This document shows positions 26,121 through 34,354 of a stretch of DNA of 64,000 nt, piece by piece (position 1 is the first letter of the stretch; every line of letters begins with the position of its first letter). The notes under the pieces are model-generated. The model saw only the letters and a program-made list of their open reading frames with translations, did not search any database and was not told the origin of the DNA. The stretch is from Halalkalicoccus subterraneus (GTDB lineage Archaea; Halobacteriota; Halobacteria; Halobacteriales; Halalkalicoccaceae). Position numbers and translations under genes: made by a program. The stretch lies in assembly GCF_003697815.1 (NCBI RefSeq), contig NZ_RDQG01000009.1, positions 1 to 64,000 on the forward strand. The letters are read 5' to 3'.

Positions 26121-27995
26121 ATGGCTTTGGCAGACGATTCGGATCAGTCGGACGAGTCGGTCACCATACGGGCCGAGAAGATCGGCGGGATCGACGCGAC
26201 GAGCGTCGAGTTCGGCCCCGGCGTGACTGCGCTCGCGGGGCGCAACGCGACGAACAGGACCTCGTTTCTCCAGGCGATCATGGCAGCTCTCGGGAGCGAG
26301 CGCGCCTCGTTGAAGGGGGATGCGGAACGCGGCCGCGTCGAGATGTACGTCGGCGACCGGACCTACACGCGGACCCTCGTCAGGAACAACGGGACGGTGG
26401 CCTTCGGTGGCGAGCCGTATCTCGACCGGCCCCAGATCGCGGATCTGTTCGCCTTCCTGCTCGAATCGAACGATGCCCGACGGGCGGTCGTCCGCGACGA
26501 CGATCTACGCGAACTCATCCTCCGTCCGATCGACGTCGACGAGATCGAGGCGACCATCGAACGCCTACAGGCCGAAAAACGCGAGATGGACGAGGAGCTC
26601 TCGGCGCTCTCGGCGGCCGAGCGCGAACGGGGGGAGCTCGTCGAGGAGCGCGCGCGCCTCGAACACGACCTCGAATCGGTCGAAGAACAGTTAGCGGAGG
26701 CTCGCGAGGCGCTCTCCGAGGAGGGCCCCGTGGAATCGGGCTCCGAACAGTTCGACCGGCTTCGGGAGACCCAATCGACTCTCGAGGACGTGACCTACGA
26801 CCTCGACACCGAGCGTGCGAGCGTTGAGTCGCTTGAGGACGAGCGCGGGGAGCTTCGCGAGGAGCGCTCGGGGATCGAACTGGACGCGGACGACGCCGAC
26901 GATCTCGCAAGCGAGATCGAGCGCCTCAGGGGGCGAAAGCGCGAGCTCGACGAGACCGTCTCCCAACTCCAGACGGTGGTCCAGTTCAACGAGGACATGG
27001 TCGATGCGGAGTATCCCGAGCTGCTCGGCGGCGAGGACGACCTCACCGACCAGCTGCTCACCGACCGCGAGGTGACCTGCTGGACCTGCGGCAGCACGGT
27101 CGAGACCGACCGCATCGAGGAGACGCTGTCGAGCCTACGTGACCTGCGCCGCGAGAAGGTCGAACGACGTAACGAGGTCGCCTCACAACTCGAAGAGCTG
27201 ACAGACGAACGCGACCGGTACCGGCAGCGCCGCGAGGAGCGCGACCGACTCGACCGGAGGCTTTCCGATCTCGAAACCGAACTCGATGAGCGCCGCGACC
27301 GGATCACTGAACTCGAGACCGAACGCGAGTCGCTACTGGAGACGGTTGAGGAGCTCGAATCCGAGATCGAAGCCGACGAGGACGAGACCCTCGACGCCCA
27401 GAAAGCCGTCACGAAACACGAGCTCGAACGCGATCGCCTCGAGCGCGAACTCGCGGCCATCGAAGAGGACATCGAGGAAATCGACGATCGACTGGAGGAG
27501 AAATCGGAGCGCGAGGAGCGCCGCGAGGAGATCAACGCGGAGCTCGAGAACCAGCGAACCCGGATCGAGCGTCTCGAACGCGAGGCGATCGGGGCGTTCA
27601 ACGAGCAGATGGAGACCGTTCTCGACCTCCTCGAGTACGCCAACCTCGAACGGATCTGGATCGAGCGCCTCGCAACCGGCGACGAGGCGACCTTCGATCT
27701 ACACGTCACCCGAAGCACCGATTCGGGTACGACCTACGAGGACTCGATTGCCCACCTCAGCGAGAGCGAACGCGAGGTGACGGGTCTCATCGTCGCGCTC
27801 GCGGGCTATCTCGTCCACGACGTCCACGAACAGGTCCCCTTCATGTTGCTCGATTCGCTCGAAGCGCTCGACTCCGAGCGCATCGCCGCGCTCGTCGAGT
27901 ACTTGGAGCAGTACGCCTCGTATATCGTCGTCGCGCTCCTGCCCGAGGACGCGAGCGCACTCGACGAGGACTACCCGCGGATCACCGAGATCTAG
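26121..27995 (+). CDS. Archaea-specific SMC/Rad50-related coiled-coil protein with zinc hook
   Basis: A 624-aa protein with SMC/Rad50 layout: N-terminal ATPase half (residues 1-110), long coiled coil (about 145-295), zinc-hook pair Cys320-x-x-Cys323 (CWTCG), second coiled coil (about 330-490), and C-terminal ATPase half with signature-like LSESEREVTGL. The nucleotide site is unusual: the Walker A segment is GRNATNRTS (residues 40-48) with Arg46 where Lys is expected, and Walker B is FMLLDSLEALD with Ser579 after Asp578 instead of Glu. It follows RdfA in a probable operon. ATP hydrolysis is doubtful; a structural DNA-tethering role is inferred. Confidence 0.85.
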   Translation: MALADDSDQSDESVTIRAEKIGGIDATSVEFGPGVTALAGRNATNRTSFLQAIMAALGSERASLKGDAERGRVEMYVGDRTYTRTLVRNNGTVAFGGEPYLDRPQIADLFAFLLESNDARRAVVRDDDLRELILRPIDVDEIEATIERLQAEKREMDEELSALSAAERERGELVEERARLEHDLESVEEQLAEAREALSEEGPVESGSEQFDRLRETQSTLEDVTYDLDTERASVESLEDERGELREERSGIELDADDADDLASEIERLRGRKRELDETVSQLQTVVQFNEDMVDAEYPELLGGEDDLTDQLLTDREVTCWTCGSTVETDRIEETLSSLRDLRREKVERRNEVASQLEELTDERDRYRQRREERDRLDRRLSDLETELDERRDRITELETERESLLETVEELESEIEADEDETLDAQKAVTKHELERDRLERELAAIEEDIEEIDDRLEEKSEREERREEINAELENQRTRIERLEREAIGAFNEQMETVLDLLEYANLERIWIERLATGDEATFDLHVTRSTDSGTTYEDSIAHLSESEREVTGLIVALAGYLVHDVHEQVPFMLLDSLEALDSERIAALVEYLEQYASYIVVALLPEDASALDEDYPRITEI

Positions 27996-28010
27996 TAGAA
28001 ATAATTGTAA

Positions 28011-28424
28011 TTACAGCTCCCGAAGGAGCCGACGGACATGCCCCAAGGAATACTCGACACCGTACTCGTGTCGAATGTGCTCCCTGACTAGCTCGGTCGA
28101 CCACGATGACGACTCGTAACCGGCCTCCTCCGGCGGCGCTTCGAACGTTTCGGCGAGTGCATCGCGCTCCTCGTCGCCGAGTTTTCGCGGCCGGCCGGAA
28201 CGCGGTTCGTCCTCCAGGGCTTCCTCAAGCCCCCTCTCATCGAAGCGGTCGAGCCAGTAGTAGATCGTCGACTGCGGAACGCCGTACAGGCGGCTCAGAT
28301 GCCCGACGGACCGACCATCAGTGTAAGCGAGCGCGATCATCAGCCGTTGAACTGCTTTGTGGTCCGTCGTCGCGGCCAGCGCGGTGCGGAGTTCGTCCCC
28401 CGTGATCGATTCGAGTTTCGCCAT
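28011..28424 (-). CDS. Stand-alone helix-turn-helix protein of IS630-type transposase N-terminus
   Basis: A 137-aa protein with two DNA-binding units typical of the first third of IS630/Tc1 transposases: HTH_29-like VQRLMIALAYTDGRSVGHLSRLYGVPQSTIYYWLDRF and a winged-helix part SSSWSTELVREHIRHEYGVEYSLGHVRRLLREL. The DDE catalytic domain is absent and the frame ends cleanly in LREL, with no DDE-like sequence downstream, where the SMC-like gene ends 15 bp away. It is either a truncated transposase or a domesticated regulator; such stand-alone genes are frequent in haloarchaea. No inverted repeats were found at its ends. Confidence 0.75.
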   Translation of the reverse strand: MAKLESITGDELRTALAATTDHKAVQRLMIALAYTDGRSVGHLSRLYGVPQSTIYYWLDRFDERGLEEALEDEPRSGRPRKLGDEERDALAETFEAPPEEAGYESSSWSTELVREHIRHEYGVEYSLGHVRRLLREL

Positions 28425-28542
28425 CGGCTCGAGTCGGTTGTACAATTAGTTATGTTTGACGGATCGTTCACGGACAAATGATGTGGTGATTAAACACATA
28501 CTAAATAAAGTCTATGCTGATATATTAAGTTCCGGAGAACGC

Positions 28543-29595
28543 CTACAGTTCACAGACCTCGATTCCGGTGGTCGTAAACTCGTCCATCGCTTCGATACGC
28601 TCGGGTACCGCCTCCAAAGCGACGGTTCGCGTGACGAGTTGCGCGGGGTCGATCGCTCCGCTCGCGACGAACGAGAGGAGTTCGTCGTAGCGCGTCGGCG
28701 GCATCCCCCTCGACCCGAGGAAGTCTATCTCGCGGCCGACCATCGAGTCTGTGGGGAGGGAAACCTCCCCGCGTTCCGCGGCCGTGGAGAGTCCCATTTG
28801 GAGGTGCTGGCCCAGACCGCCGAGACAGTCCACCGAGTTCCGGCAGGTTTCTGCGATCCCCAGTGCGTCGACCGAGACCGCCGCGCCACCGTCGGTTCGC
28901 TCACGGATCCTCGCGGGGACGTTCCCGTCGCCCGCGACGGTTTCGTGGGCGCCGAGTTCGAGCGCTTTCTCCAAAGCTTCCTCCCGGATGTCGACGGCGA
29001 TCACGCGTGCGCCGAGCGCGCCCGCGATCTGCACGGCCGAGAGCCCGACGCCGCCACAGCCGTGGACCGCGACCCAGTCGCCGGGCGTGAGCTCCGCGCG
29101 GTGGGCCAGGCCGTGATAGGCCGTCATGTACCGACAGCCGAGTGCGGCCGCGGCGGTCGCCTCGAGGTCGTCGGGGAGTTCGGTGAGGTTGTAGTCGGCG
29201 GCGGGCACCGCGACCCGGTCGGCGAACGCGCCCTGGCCGGCCGGTTCGAACCCCAGGGCAATACCGTCCTCACAAACGTTGCCGTGGCCGTTTCGACACC
29301 GCCGACAGGTGCCGTCGCCGAGGCTGAAGGGGACCGCTACCCGATCCCCCTCGCTCAGGGTTTCGACGCGCTCGCCCGCCTCGATCACCCGACCGGCGGG
29401 TTCGTGTCCGAGGATCTGGCCCTCAGGGGGAACGTCGTCGACCCACTCGCCGTGGCCCTTCCAGGCGTGCCAGTCCGACCGACAGATCCCGCAGGCCTCG
29501 ACCGCGACGATCACACCGTCGTCGGGGCAGTCGGGTTCGGGGACCTCGGTGAGTTCGAGCGGTGCACCGTGTGATTCGAGGACGACTGCTCGCAT
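28543..29595 (-). CDS. Zinc-dependent alcohol dehydrogenase (MDR superfamily)
   Basis: A 350-aa medium-chain dehydrogenase. Catalytic zinc ligands are Cys35 (CGICRSDW) and His64-Glu65 (GHEPAG). The structural-zinc loop reads GDGTCRRCRNGHGNVC, in which Asp94 replaces the usual first Cys. The Rossmann motif is VHGCGGVGLSAVQIAGALGARVIAVD. These enzymes oxidise alcohols or polyols with NAD(P). ATG at 29595 begins MRAVVLESHG, the normal family start; 29622 would add nine residues. Divergent from the ABC ATPase gene. Substrate unknown; sugar-alcohol, L-threonine or simple alcohols are all possible. Confidence 0.9.
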   Translation of the reverse strand: MRAVVLESHGAPLELTEVPEPDCPDDGVIVAVEACGICRSDWHAWKGHGEWVDDVPPEGQILGHEPAGRVIEAGERVETLSEGDRVAVPFSLGDGTCRRCRNGHGNVCEDGIALGFEPAGQGAFADRVAVPAADYNLTELPDDLEATAAAALGCRYMTAYHGLAHRAELTPGDWVAVHGCGGVGLSAVQIAGALGARVIAVDIREEALEKALELGAHETVAGDGNVPARIRERTDGGAAVSVDALGIAETCRNSVDCLGGLGQHLQMGLSTAAERGEVSLPTDSMVGREIDFLGSRGMPPTRYDELLSFVASGAIDPAQLVTRTVALEAVPERIEAMDEFTTTGIEVCEL

Positions 29596-29734
29596 GGGTT
29601 CACCCACGCGACGGATCGACAAGGTCCCTCGGGTTTCCCGGGCGAACCCGACGGTGATTTGACCCGACGGGCGGTAGGTCGATGTGTGAACCGCGAGCGC
29701 CAGTCGACACGGACGGAACGGGGGGATCGATAGC

Positions 29735-30778
29735 GTGGGCGGGATCCGGCTCGACGGCCTCTCGAAGCGCTACGGGGGTGACGGCGGTGTCGACGCGGTG
29801 TCGGATCTCTCGCTCGACATCGAGGACGGCGAGTTCTTCACCCTGCTGGGACCGTCGGGCTGTGGGAAGACGACGATCCTACGTACGATCGCGGGGTTCG
29901 AAGCACCGACCGAGGGAACGGTTTCGTTCGGCCGGGAAACGATGGACGGCGTACCGCCCGAAGAGCGCGATATCGGGATCGTCTTCCAGAACTACGCGCT
30001 GTTCCCCCATATGAGCGTGGCCGAAAACGTCGCCTACGGACTCCGGTTTCGTGATCCGCCCGGCGGCGGCTCGGAACAGCGGGTCGAAGAGCTGCTCGAC
30101 CTCGTCGATCTCGGCGGGATGGGCGGGCGGGATCCCGAACAGCTCTCGGGCGGCCAACAGCAGCGCGTCGCGCTCGCGCGTGCGCTGGCTCCGGGTCCGC
30201 GCCTCCTCCTGCTCGACGAGCCACTGAGCGCACTCGACGCGCGGTTGCGAACCGATCTCAGGGCGCAGATCAGGCGAATCCAGTCCGACCTCGGCGTCAC
30301 GACGGTGTACGTCACCCACGATCAGGCCGAGGCACTCGCGATCAGCGACCGGATCGCGGTGTTGCGCGACGGTCGCGTCGAACAGATCGACACTCCCCGG
30401 GGGATCTACCGGAATCCGACTACCCCGTTCGTCGCCAGCTTCATCGGCGAGAACAACGTTTTCGATGCGCGCGTGCGCGAAAGCGGGGCTGAATCCACTC
30501 GCCTCGAAATCGAGGGCGAATCTATCACCGGTCCCCCGCTCGAAACCGCCGCTGAGAGCGTACTGTGCTGTGTTCGCCCGGAGGCGTTCTCGATGGACGG
30601 GGGCGAAAACCGGCTCGACGTCGCCGTCGAGAGCTGGGAGTTCCTCGGCGAGTCGGTGCGGGTCCACTGTCGCTGGCTCGGACGGGAACTCGTCGTTCGT
30701 ACCTCGGACGTCCCCCACTCGGAGACGCTGACGGTCGGATTCGATCCTGAGGACGTCCACGCCATCGAAACGCGCTGA
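29735..30778 (+). CDS. ABC transporter ATP-binding protein (PotA/FbpC-type importer ATPase), orphan
   Basis: A 347-aa importer ATPase from a GTG start. Walker A is GPSGCGKTT (39-47), Q-loop VFQNYALFPHMSV, signature LSGGQQQRVALARAL, Walker B LLLLDEPLSALD, H-loop VTHDQAEAL; the last 110 residues form a TOBE-like domain (FIGENNVFDARV ... CCVRPEAFSM). This architecture serves polyamine, ferric iron, sugar or molybdate importers. No permease or binding-protein gene is adjacent, so it must work with components elsewhere or be a leftover. GTG at 29735 is preferred because a G-rich stretch precedes it and the family starts here. Confidence 0.88.
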   Translation: MGGIRLDGLSKRYGGDGGVDAVSDLSLDIEDGEFFTLLGPSGCGKTTILRTIAGFEAPTEGTVSFGRETMDGVPPEERDIGIVFQNYALFPHMSVAENVAYGLRFRDPPGGGSEQRVEELLDLVDLGGMGGRDPEQLSGGQQQRVALARALAPGPRLLLLDEPLSALDARLRTDLRAQIRRIQSDLGVTTVYVTHDQAEALAISDRIAVLRDGRVEQIDTPRGIYRNPTTPFVASFIGENNVFDARVRESGAESTRLEIEGESITGPPLETAAESVLCCVRPEAFSMDGGENRLDVAVESWEFLGESVRVHCRWLGRELVVRTSDVPHSETLTVGFDPEDVHAIETR

Positions 30779-30808
30779 GAAACCGTTTTGTCCGTGCGAG
30801 CGATACTA

Positions 30809-31125
30809 TCATTCATTCCAGTGATCAAGTGGCCCCACGATTTCGACTCGGGGCTCGGACTCGCCTGTCAGACGCGCGTCGAAGGTGACGCTGAGGTGGA
30901 AAAACACGGCGGGTTCTGGGGACAAAAGGTCGATACGTAGACCTCAAGCGGACACCACGATAGCGCGTGGGTGGCGGCGGAATCGACGGTAGCGGGCGTA
31001 TCGAGCGATACCTGCTCGGCGTGGGTGTGCATTGCCTCGCCGACGTCGTCGTTTTCGAGTTCGATCAGGTACCGGACCGTCGGCCCGGGGGACAGATGGT
31101 CGATTACCTGACCGGCGACTCTCGT
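30809..31125 (-). pseudogene. Decayed haloarchaeal gene, frameshifted and without start codon
   Basis: Read on the reverse strand from about 31125, one frame gives a protein-like stretch (TRVAGQVIDHLSPGPTVRY, LIELENDDVGEAMHTHAEQV, SLDTPATVDSAATHALSWC) that runs to about 30905. The sensible reading then continues in another frame (VFFHLSVTFDARLTGESEPR, then VEIVGPLDHWNE) to a stop at 30809. A stop codon sits at 31126-31128 exactly where the ATG should be, about 25 bases after a TATA-like element. So at least one frameshift and loss of the start are visible. The family is not recognised. It is probably no longer expressed. Confidence 0.55.
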
Positions 31126-31225
31126 CTAGTCGTCCTCCGGAGCGAACCTATAAAGCCGGTCGCACCACCTCCTCTGGAGAGGTGTTCCGACGATGTCGTC
31201 GTCTACCTATCGTACCGTCTCTGTA

Positions 31226-31239
31226 TTAGGCTAACCTAA
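31226..31239. promoter_or_regulatory. TTAGG-N4-CCTAA palindrome (DtxR/Idr-like operator), copy 1
   Basis: Perfect inverted repeat TTAGG CTAA CCTAA. Its half-site and spacing resemble the metal-dependent repressor (DtxR/IdeR) box. It lies upstream of the decayed gene and of phaR. Confidence 0.5.
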
Positions 31240-31297
31240 AAATATGAAATTTCCGGCTGACGGCCACTAAAACGAAACGGCCACAAGGCGGCGGTGA

Positions 31298-31319
31298 TTT
31301 TTTAGGTACTCCTAAAAAA
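31298..31319. promoter_or_regulatory. TTAGG-N4-CCTAA palindrome, copy 2, extended 9-bp arms
   Basis: Core TTAGG TACT CCTAA at 31302-31315, with arms extended by T and A runs to nine perfect base pairs each. Same 4-base spacing as copies at 31226 and 40157. It could be an operator or, because of the terminal T/A runs, a bidirectional terminator. Confidence 0.5.
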
Positions 31320-31348
31320 CAGTCGTTTCTCTAGATATTTGGGTATTG

Positions 31349-31393
31349 GAACCATCTGATGGTTCTGAGTGGTTTTCAAGGGCAACCCTTATG
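31349..31393 (+). promoter_or_regulatory. phaR promoter with two palindromes (probable autoregulation)
   Basis: A TATA-like CCCTTATG (31386-31393) is about 27 bases before the phaR ATG. A 17-bp palindrome GAACCATCTGATGGTTC (31349-31365, 7-bp arms) lies upstream, and a second, AAGGGCAACCCTT (31378-31390, 5-bp arms), overlaps the BRE/TATA region. PhaR of Haloferax mediterranei is known to repress its own promoter, so these are the obvious PhaR sites; binding here is inferred. Confidence 0.55.
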
Positions 31394-31419
31394 TCGGTGG
31401 CCGCCTTTCTCCCGAGTAG

Positions 31420-31749
31420 ATGACGAACGACGCCGATGAGACGTTGTGGCCGCCTGCGATGTTCGCGAATCAGATGCAGGAAGCCGGCGAAGAGGCTGTC
31501 GAACGGCAACAGGAGCTGTTCACACAGTGGATGTCGGGAATGAATCCGACCGGTTCGTCGGGGATGGGCGGGCTGTCCCAGCTCTCGGCGATGAGCATGG
31601 GGGCGGCGACGTTCAAGACCCGTGTCCAGAGCGGTGGCCGGATCAGTATTCCCGACGCGGAACGAGAGGCGCTCGGAATCGACGAGGGCGACATCGTTCA
31701 AACGATCGTCATCCCCCTCAATACCAATACGGAGACCAACGATGACTGA
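31420..31749 (+). CDS. phaR: PhaR-like AbrB-domain regulator of PHA granule genes
   Basis: A 109-aa protein. The C-terminal part (TRVQSGGRISIPDAEREALGIDEGDIVQTIVI) is a SpoVT/AbrB swapped-hairpin DNA-binding domain; the N-terminal part (WPPAMFANQMQEAGEEAVERQQELFTQWM) is an amphipathic helix region like that of PHA-granule proteins. In Haloferax mediterranei the equivalent PhaR senses PHA and represses phaRP. The stop overlaps the phaP ATG by eight bases, so the two are coupled. The order phaR-phaP-phaE-phaC is the haloarchaeal norm. Confidence 0.87.
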   Translation: MTNDADETLWPPAMFANQMQEAGEEAVERQQELFTQWMSGMNPTGSSGMGGLSQLSAMSMGAATFKTRVQSGGRISIPDAEREALGIDEGDIVQTIVIPLNTNTETNDD

Positions 31750-32206
31750 CACACTTATGACCCCGATGTTCGACGCACAGCGCACGATGATCAACCAGAG
31801 CAACGAGCTGTTCAAACAGAACCTGAAGCTCCAGCACGACGCCTTCGAGGCGTTCCGGGGCACCTTCGACACCCAGGAGTCGACCCAGCGCCGCGGGGTC
31901 GAGGCGACCCAGCGCGCGGTCGATGCCTACTTTGAGGCGATCGAGGACGCCGGCGGCGAGGCGGGCGTTCAGGAGGTCCACGAGGCCGTCGACGAGCAGT
32001 TCGACGTCCTCCTCGACCTCCACGAGCAGTCGTGGGACACCGTCGAGCAGCTCTCCGAGGAGAACGCGGCGGCCTACGAGCAGCTCGTCGAGCAACTCGA
32101 GACGATCGCCGACGATTCGACGGAGATGGCCGTCGAAGCCAGCGAGCAGGCCGAAGAACAGAGCGAGATCGCGATCGAGTCCACCGAGGACGCGGTCGAG
32201 CAGTAA
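31742..32206 (+). CDS. phaP: Phasin (PHA granule-associated protein)
   Basis: A 154-aa, almost entirely helical, acidic protein rich in Gln, Glu and Ala, with segments such as MTDTLMTPMFDAQRTMINQSNELFKQNLKLQHDAFEAF that match haloarchaeal PhaP. Phasins coat PHA granules, set their number and size and help recruit other proteins. It overlaps phaR by eight bases. The C-terminal 40 residues repeat acidic heptads (SEQAEEQSEIAIESTEDAVEQ-like) and may extend a coiled coil. Start at 31742 fits the family; the longer frame from 31622 is inside phaR. Confidence 0.87.
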   Translation: MTDTLMTPMFDAQRTMINQSNELFKQNLKLQHDAFEAFRGTFDTQESTQRRGVEATQRAVDAYFEAIEDAGGEAGVQEVHEAVDEQFDVLLDLHEQSWDTVEQLSEENAAAYEQLVEQLETIADDSTEMAVEASEQAEEQSEIAIESTEDAVEQ

Positions 32207-32254
32207 GCGAACACGAACACAGCTTTTTGAGAGCGACCCCCGATACTATAACCC

Positions 32255-32818
32255 ATGCCAGAGATGACCTCACCGATGGCCGACCCCGAACAGTGGAACG
32301 AATTCATGCAGACGATGAACCAGCAGTTCGCCCAGGCGCTCGAACAGAACGTCGAGGCCCAGGCGTCGTTCGTCGAATCGTGGGTCGACGCCGTCGAGGA
32401 GGCGACCGACCCCAAGCAGTTCGAGGACGGTGCCGAGGGATACGCGAACGCGTACACGACGTGGATGGAGGCCTCCCAACAGGCCTACGAGCGCTCGATG
32501 GACCTCGCATCGGGCGAAGAGGTCCGCCCCGAGGAGTTCCGCGACATCTGGCTCAGCGCCGCCAACGAGGCGTTCAAGGACATCACCGACACGACGGCTT
32601 TTGCTGCCGTGACCGGTAAGACCGTCGAGGAAGCCCTCGACTACCGCCAGGAGGTCGACGAGATGGCCGACGAGACACTGCATAACCTCGGATTTGCCAC
32701 TAAGAACGACGTTCAGGAGGTCGGCGAGCGCCTGATCGAACTCGAGCGCCGCCAGCACGCCGTCGAGAACAAACTCGATACGGTCATCGAGCACCTCGAA
32801 GGCGAGGACGAGGAATGA
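32255..32818 (+). CDS. phaE: Class III PHA synthase subunit PhaE
   Basis: A 187-aa protein with the haloarchaeal PhaE pattern: [32 protein letters not shown] near the start, [19 protein letters not shown] in the middle, and a C-terminal coiled coil ([23 protein letters not shown]) that contacts PhaC. PhaE has no active site but is essential for activity of class III synthases. Its last codons overlap the phaC start (ATGA), ensuring equal amounts. The 48-bp gap after phaP contains a T-rich CTTTTTGAG and may hold a weak internal promoter or terminator. Confidence 0.9.
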   Translation: MPEMTSPMADPEQWNEFMQTMNQQFAQALEQNVEAQASFVESWVDAVEEATDPKQFEDGAEGYANAYTTWMEASQQAYERSMDLASGEEVRPEEFRDIWLSAANEAFKDITDTTAFAAVTGKTVEEALDYRQEVDEMADETLHNLGFATKNDVQEVGERLIELERRQHAVENKLDTVIEHLEGEDEE

Positions 32819-34248
32819 CCTCGAACCCGTTTACCATGGGGTTCGACCTCTATCGCCAAAGCTGGGAGCAGGCGACCGAAACGCTCGAAAAGAGCGTCGA
32901 CGCGCCCGAACAGCTCGAACGGATGGCCGAGGTCGACGTCGGCCAGACCCCAAGCGAGGTCGTCTACGAGGAGAACAAACTCGAACTGCTGCATTACGAG
33001 TCCCAGACCGACGAGCAGCACGACGTCCCAATCCTCATCGTCTACGCGCTGATCAACAAGCCGTACATCCTCGACCTCCAGCCCGATCGCAGCGTCATTC
33101 GAACTCTGCTCGAGAACGGGTTCGACGTCTACATGATCGACTGGAACGAGCCATCGACGATGGACGCCTCCCTCACGCTTGAGGACTACGTCGAGCGCTA
33201 CACCGACAACTGCGTCGACGTGGTGCGCGAGCGCTCGGGGCAGGACTCGATCAATCTCCTGGGGTACTGCATGGGCGGAACGATGAGCGTGATGTACGCC
33301 GCGCTCCACCCCGAGAAGGTCCGGAACCTCGGACTGATGGCCGCGGGCCTCTGCTTTACGGGGACCGGCGGCGTCCTCGAACAGTGGGGCGACGAGGAGT
33401 ACTACTCGCCCGAGGCCGTCACCGACGCCTTCGGGAACGTCCCCGCGGACTTCCTCGACATCGGCTTCGCGACCATGGACCCCGTCCAGAACTTCCTCAC
33501 GAAGTACGTCCAGCTCTACGACAACATCGAGGACGAGGAGTTCGTCGAGAACTTCGCGCGCATGGAGCAGTGGATCGGCGACGGTATCGACGTCGCGGGC
33601 GCTGCCTACGAGCAGTTCCTCACCGACATCTACCAGGAGAACAAGCTCGCCGAAAACGAGCTGTATCTGGGCGAGAAGCACATCGACCTCTCGGAGATCG
33701 ACATGCCCCTGCTTCAGATCATGGGCGAGTACGACCATCTGATCCCGCCGGAGGCGAGCAAACCGTTCAACGATCTGGTCGCGAGCGAGGACACGACCAC
33801 GATGGAGTTCCCGACGGGTCACATCGGCCTCTCCGTCTCCTCGCGGTCCCACGCCGAGCTCTGGCCGAGCGTCTGTGAGTGGTACGCCGAGCGCTCGACG
33901 GCCGAGGACGACGAGCCAGACGAGGGAGCGGAGGCCGAGCCGATCACCGAGCCCGAAGAGTCCGACGCCGCGCTCGCGGAAGACGTCGCGGGCGACGAGA
34001 CGGGCACCGAGGAAGACGCCACTGTCGACCGGGAAAGCTCCGGGAGAGAACCAATGGAGGGGACCGACCTCCAGACGATCTCCGGCATCGGTCCCACGTT
34101 CGCCGGGCGTCTCGAAGACGCCGGCGTTCCGAACGTCGAGGCTCTCGCCGGGTCGGATCCCGGCGAACTCGCCGACGAACTCGATGTCACCTCGACCAAC
34201 CTGGTCGAGGACTGGGTGGCCGAGGCGAGCGATAGCGTCGAAAACTGA
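32815..34248 (+). CDS. phaC: Class III PHA synthase subunit PhaC with C-terminal helix-hairpin-helix extension
   Basis: A 477-aa alpha/beta-hydrolase. The nucleophile is Cys152 in GYCMGG, with Asp307 (GEYDHLIPP) and His336 (PTGHIGLS) completing the triad. It polymerises hydroxyacyl-CoA into polyhydroxyalkanoate on granules together with PhaE. Bacterial class III PhaC ends near residue 355; here about 117 residues are added: an acidic linker (361-420) and then [21 protein letters not shown] with [17 protein letters not shown], a helix-hairpin-helix of the kind usually found in DNA-binding or repair proteins. Long C-termini are known in haloarchaeal PhaC; the HhH reading is my observation. Confidence 0.93.
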   Translation: MTSNPFTMGFDLYRQSWEQATETLEKSVDAPEQLERMAEVDVGQTPSEVVYEENKLELLHYESQTDEQHDVPILIVYALINKPYILDLQPDRSVIRTLLENGFDVYMIDWNEPSTMDASLTLEDYVERYTDNCVDVVRERSGQDSINLLGYCMGGTMSVMYAALHPEKVRNLGLMAAGLCFTGTGGVLEQWGDEEYYSPEAVTDAFGNVPADFLDIGFATMDPVQNFLTKYVQLYDNIEDEEFVENFARMEQWIGDGIDVAGAAYEQFLTDIYQENKLAENELYLGEKHIDLSEIDMPLLQIMGEYDHLIPPEASKPFNDLVASEDTTTMEFPTGHIGLSVSSRSHAELWPSVCEWYAERSTAEDDEPDEGAEAEPITEPEESDAALAEDVAGDETGTEEDATVDRESSGREPMEGTDLQTISGIGPTFAGRLEDAGVPNVEALAGSDPGELADELDVTSTNLVEDWVAEASDSVEN

Positions 34249-34354
34249 GTCGCATCCAGGGTCGCGCCCACGATATCGATCTCTCGGGACAACACTTAGG
34301 GTGGCACGGTAGCATATCTCATTTCGGAGCGGGGCATCCGACTCCGGATTCACT

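Larger units (their letters stand above)
30779..31419. other. 641-bp gap before phaR: decayed gene plus several palindromes
   Basis: The left half holds the broken gene at 30809-31125 (separate entry). A TATA-like TTTATAG (about 31150-31156, read on the reverse strand) sits where that gene's promoter would be. The right half carries two TTAGG-N4-CCTAA palindromes and the phaR promoter with two further palindromes, each listed on its own. Nothing else coding is evident. Confidence 0.6.
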
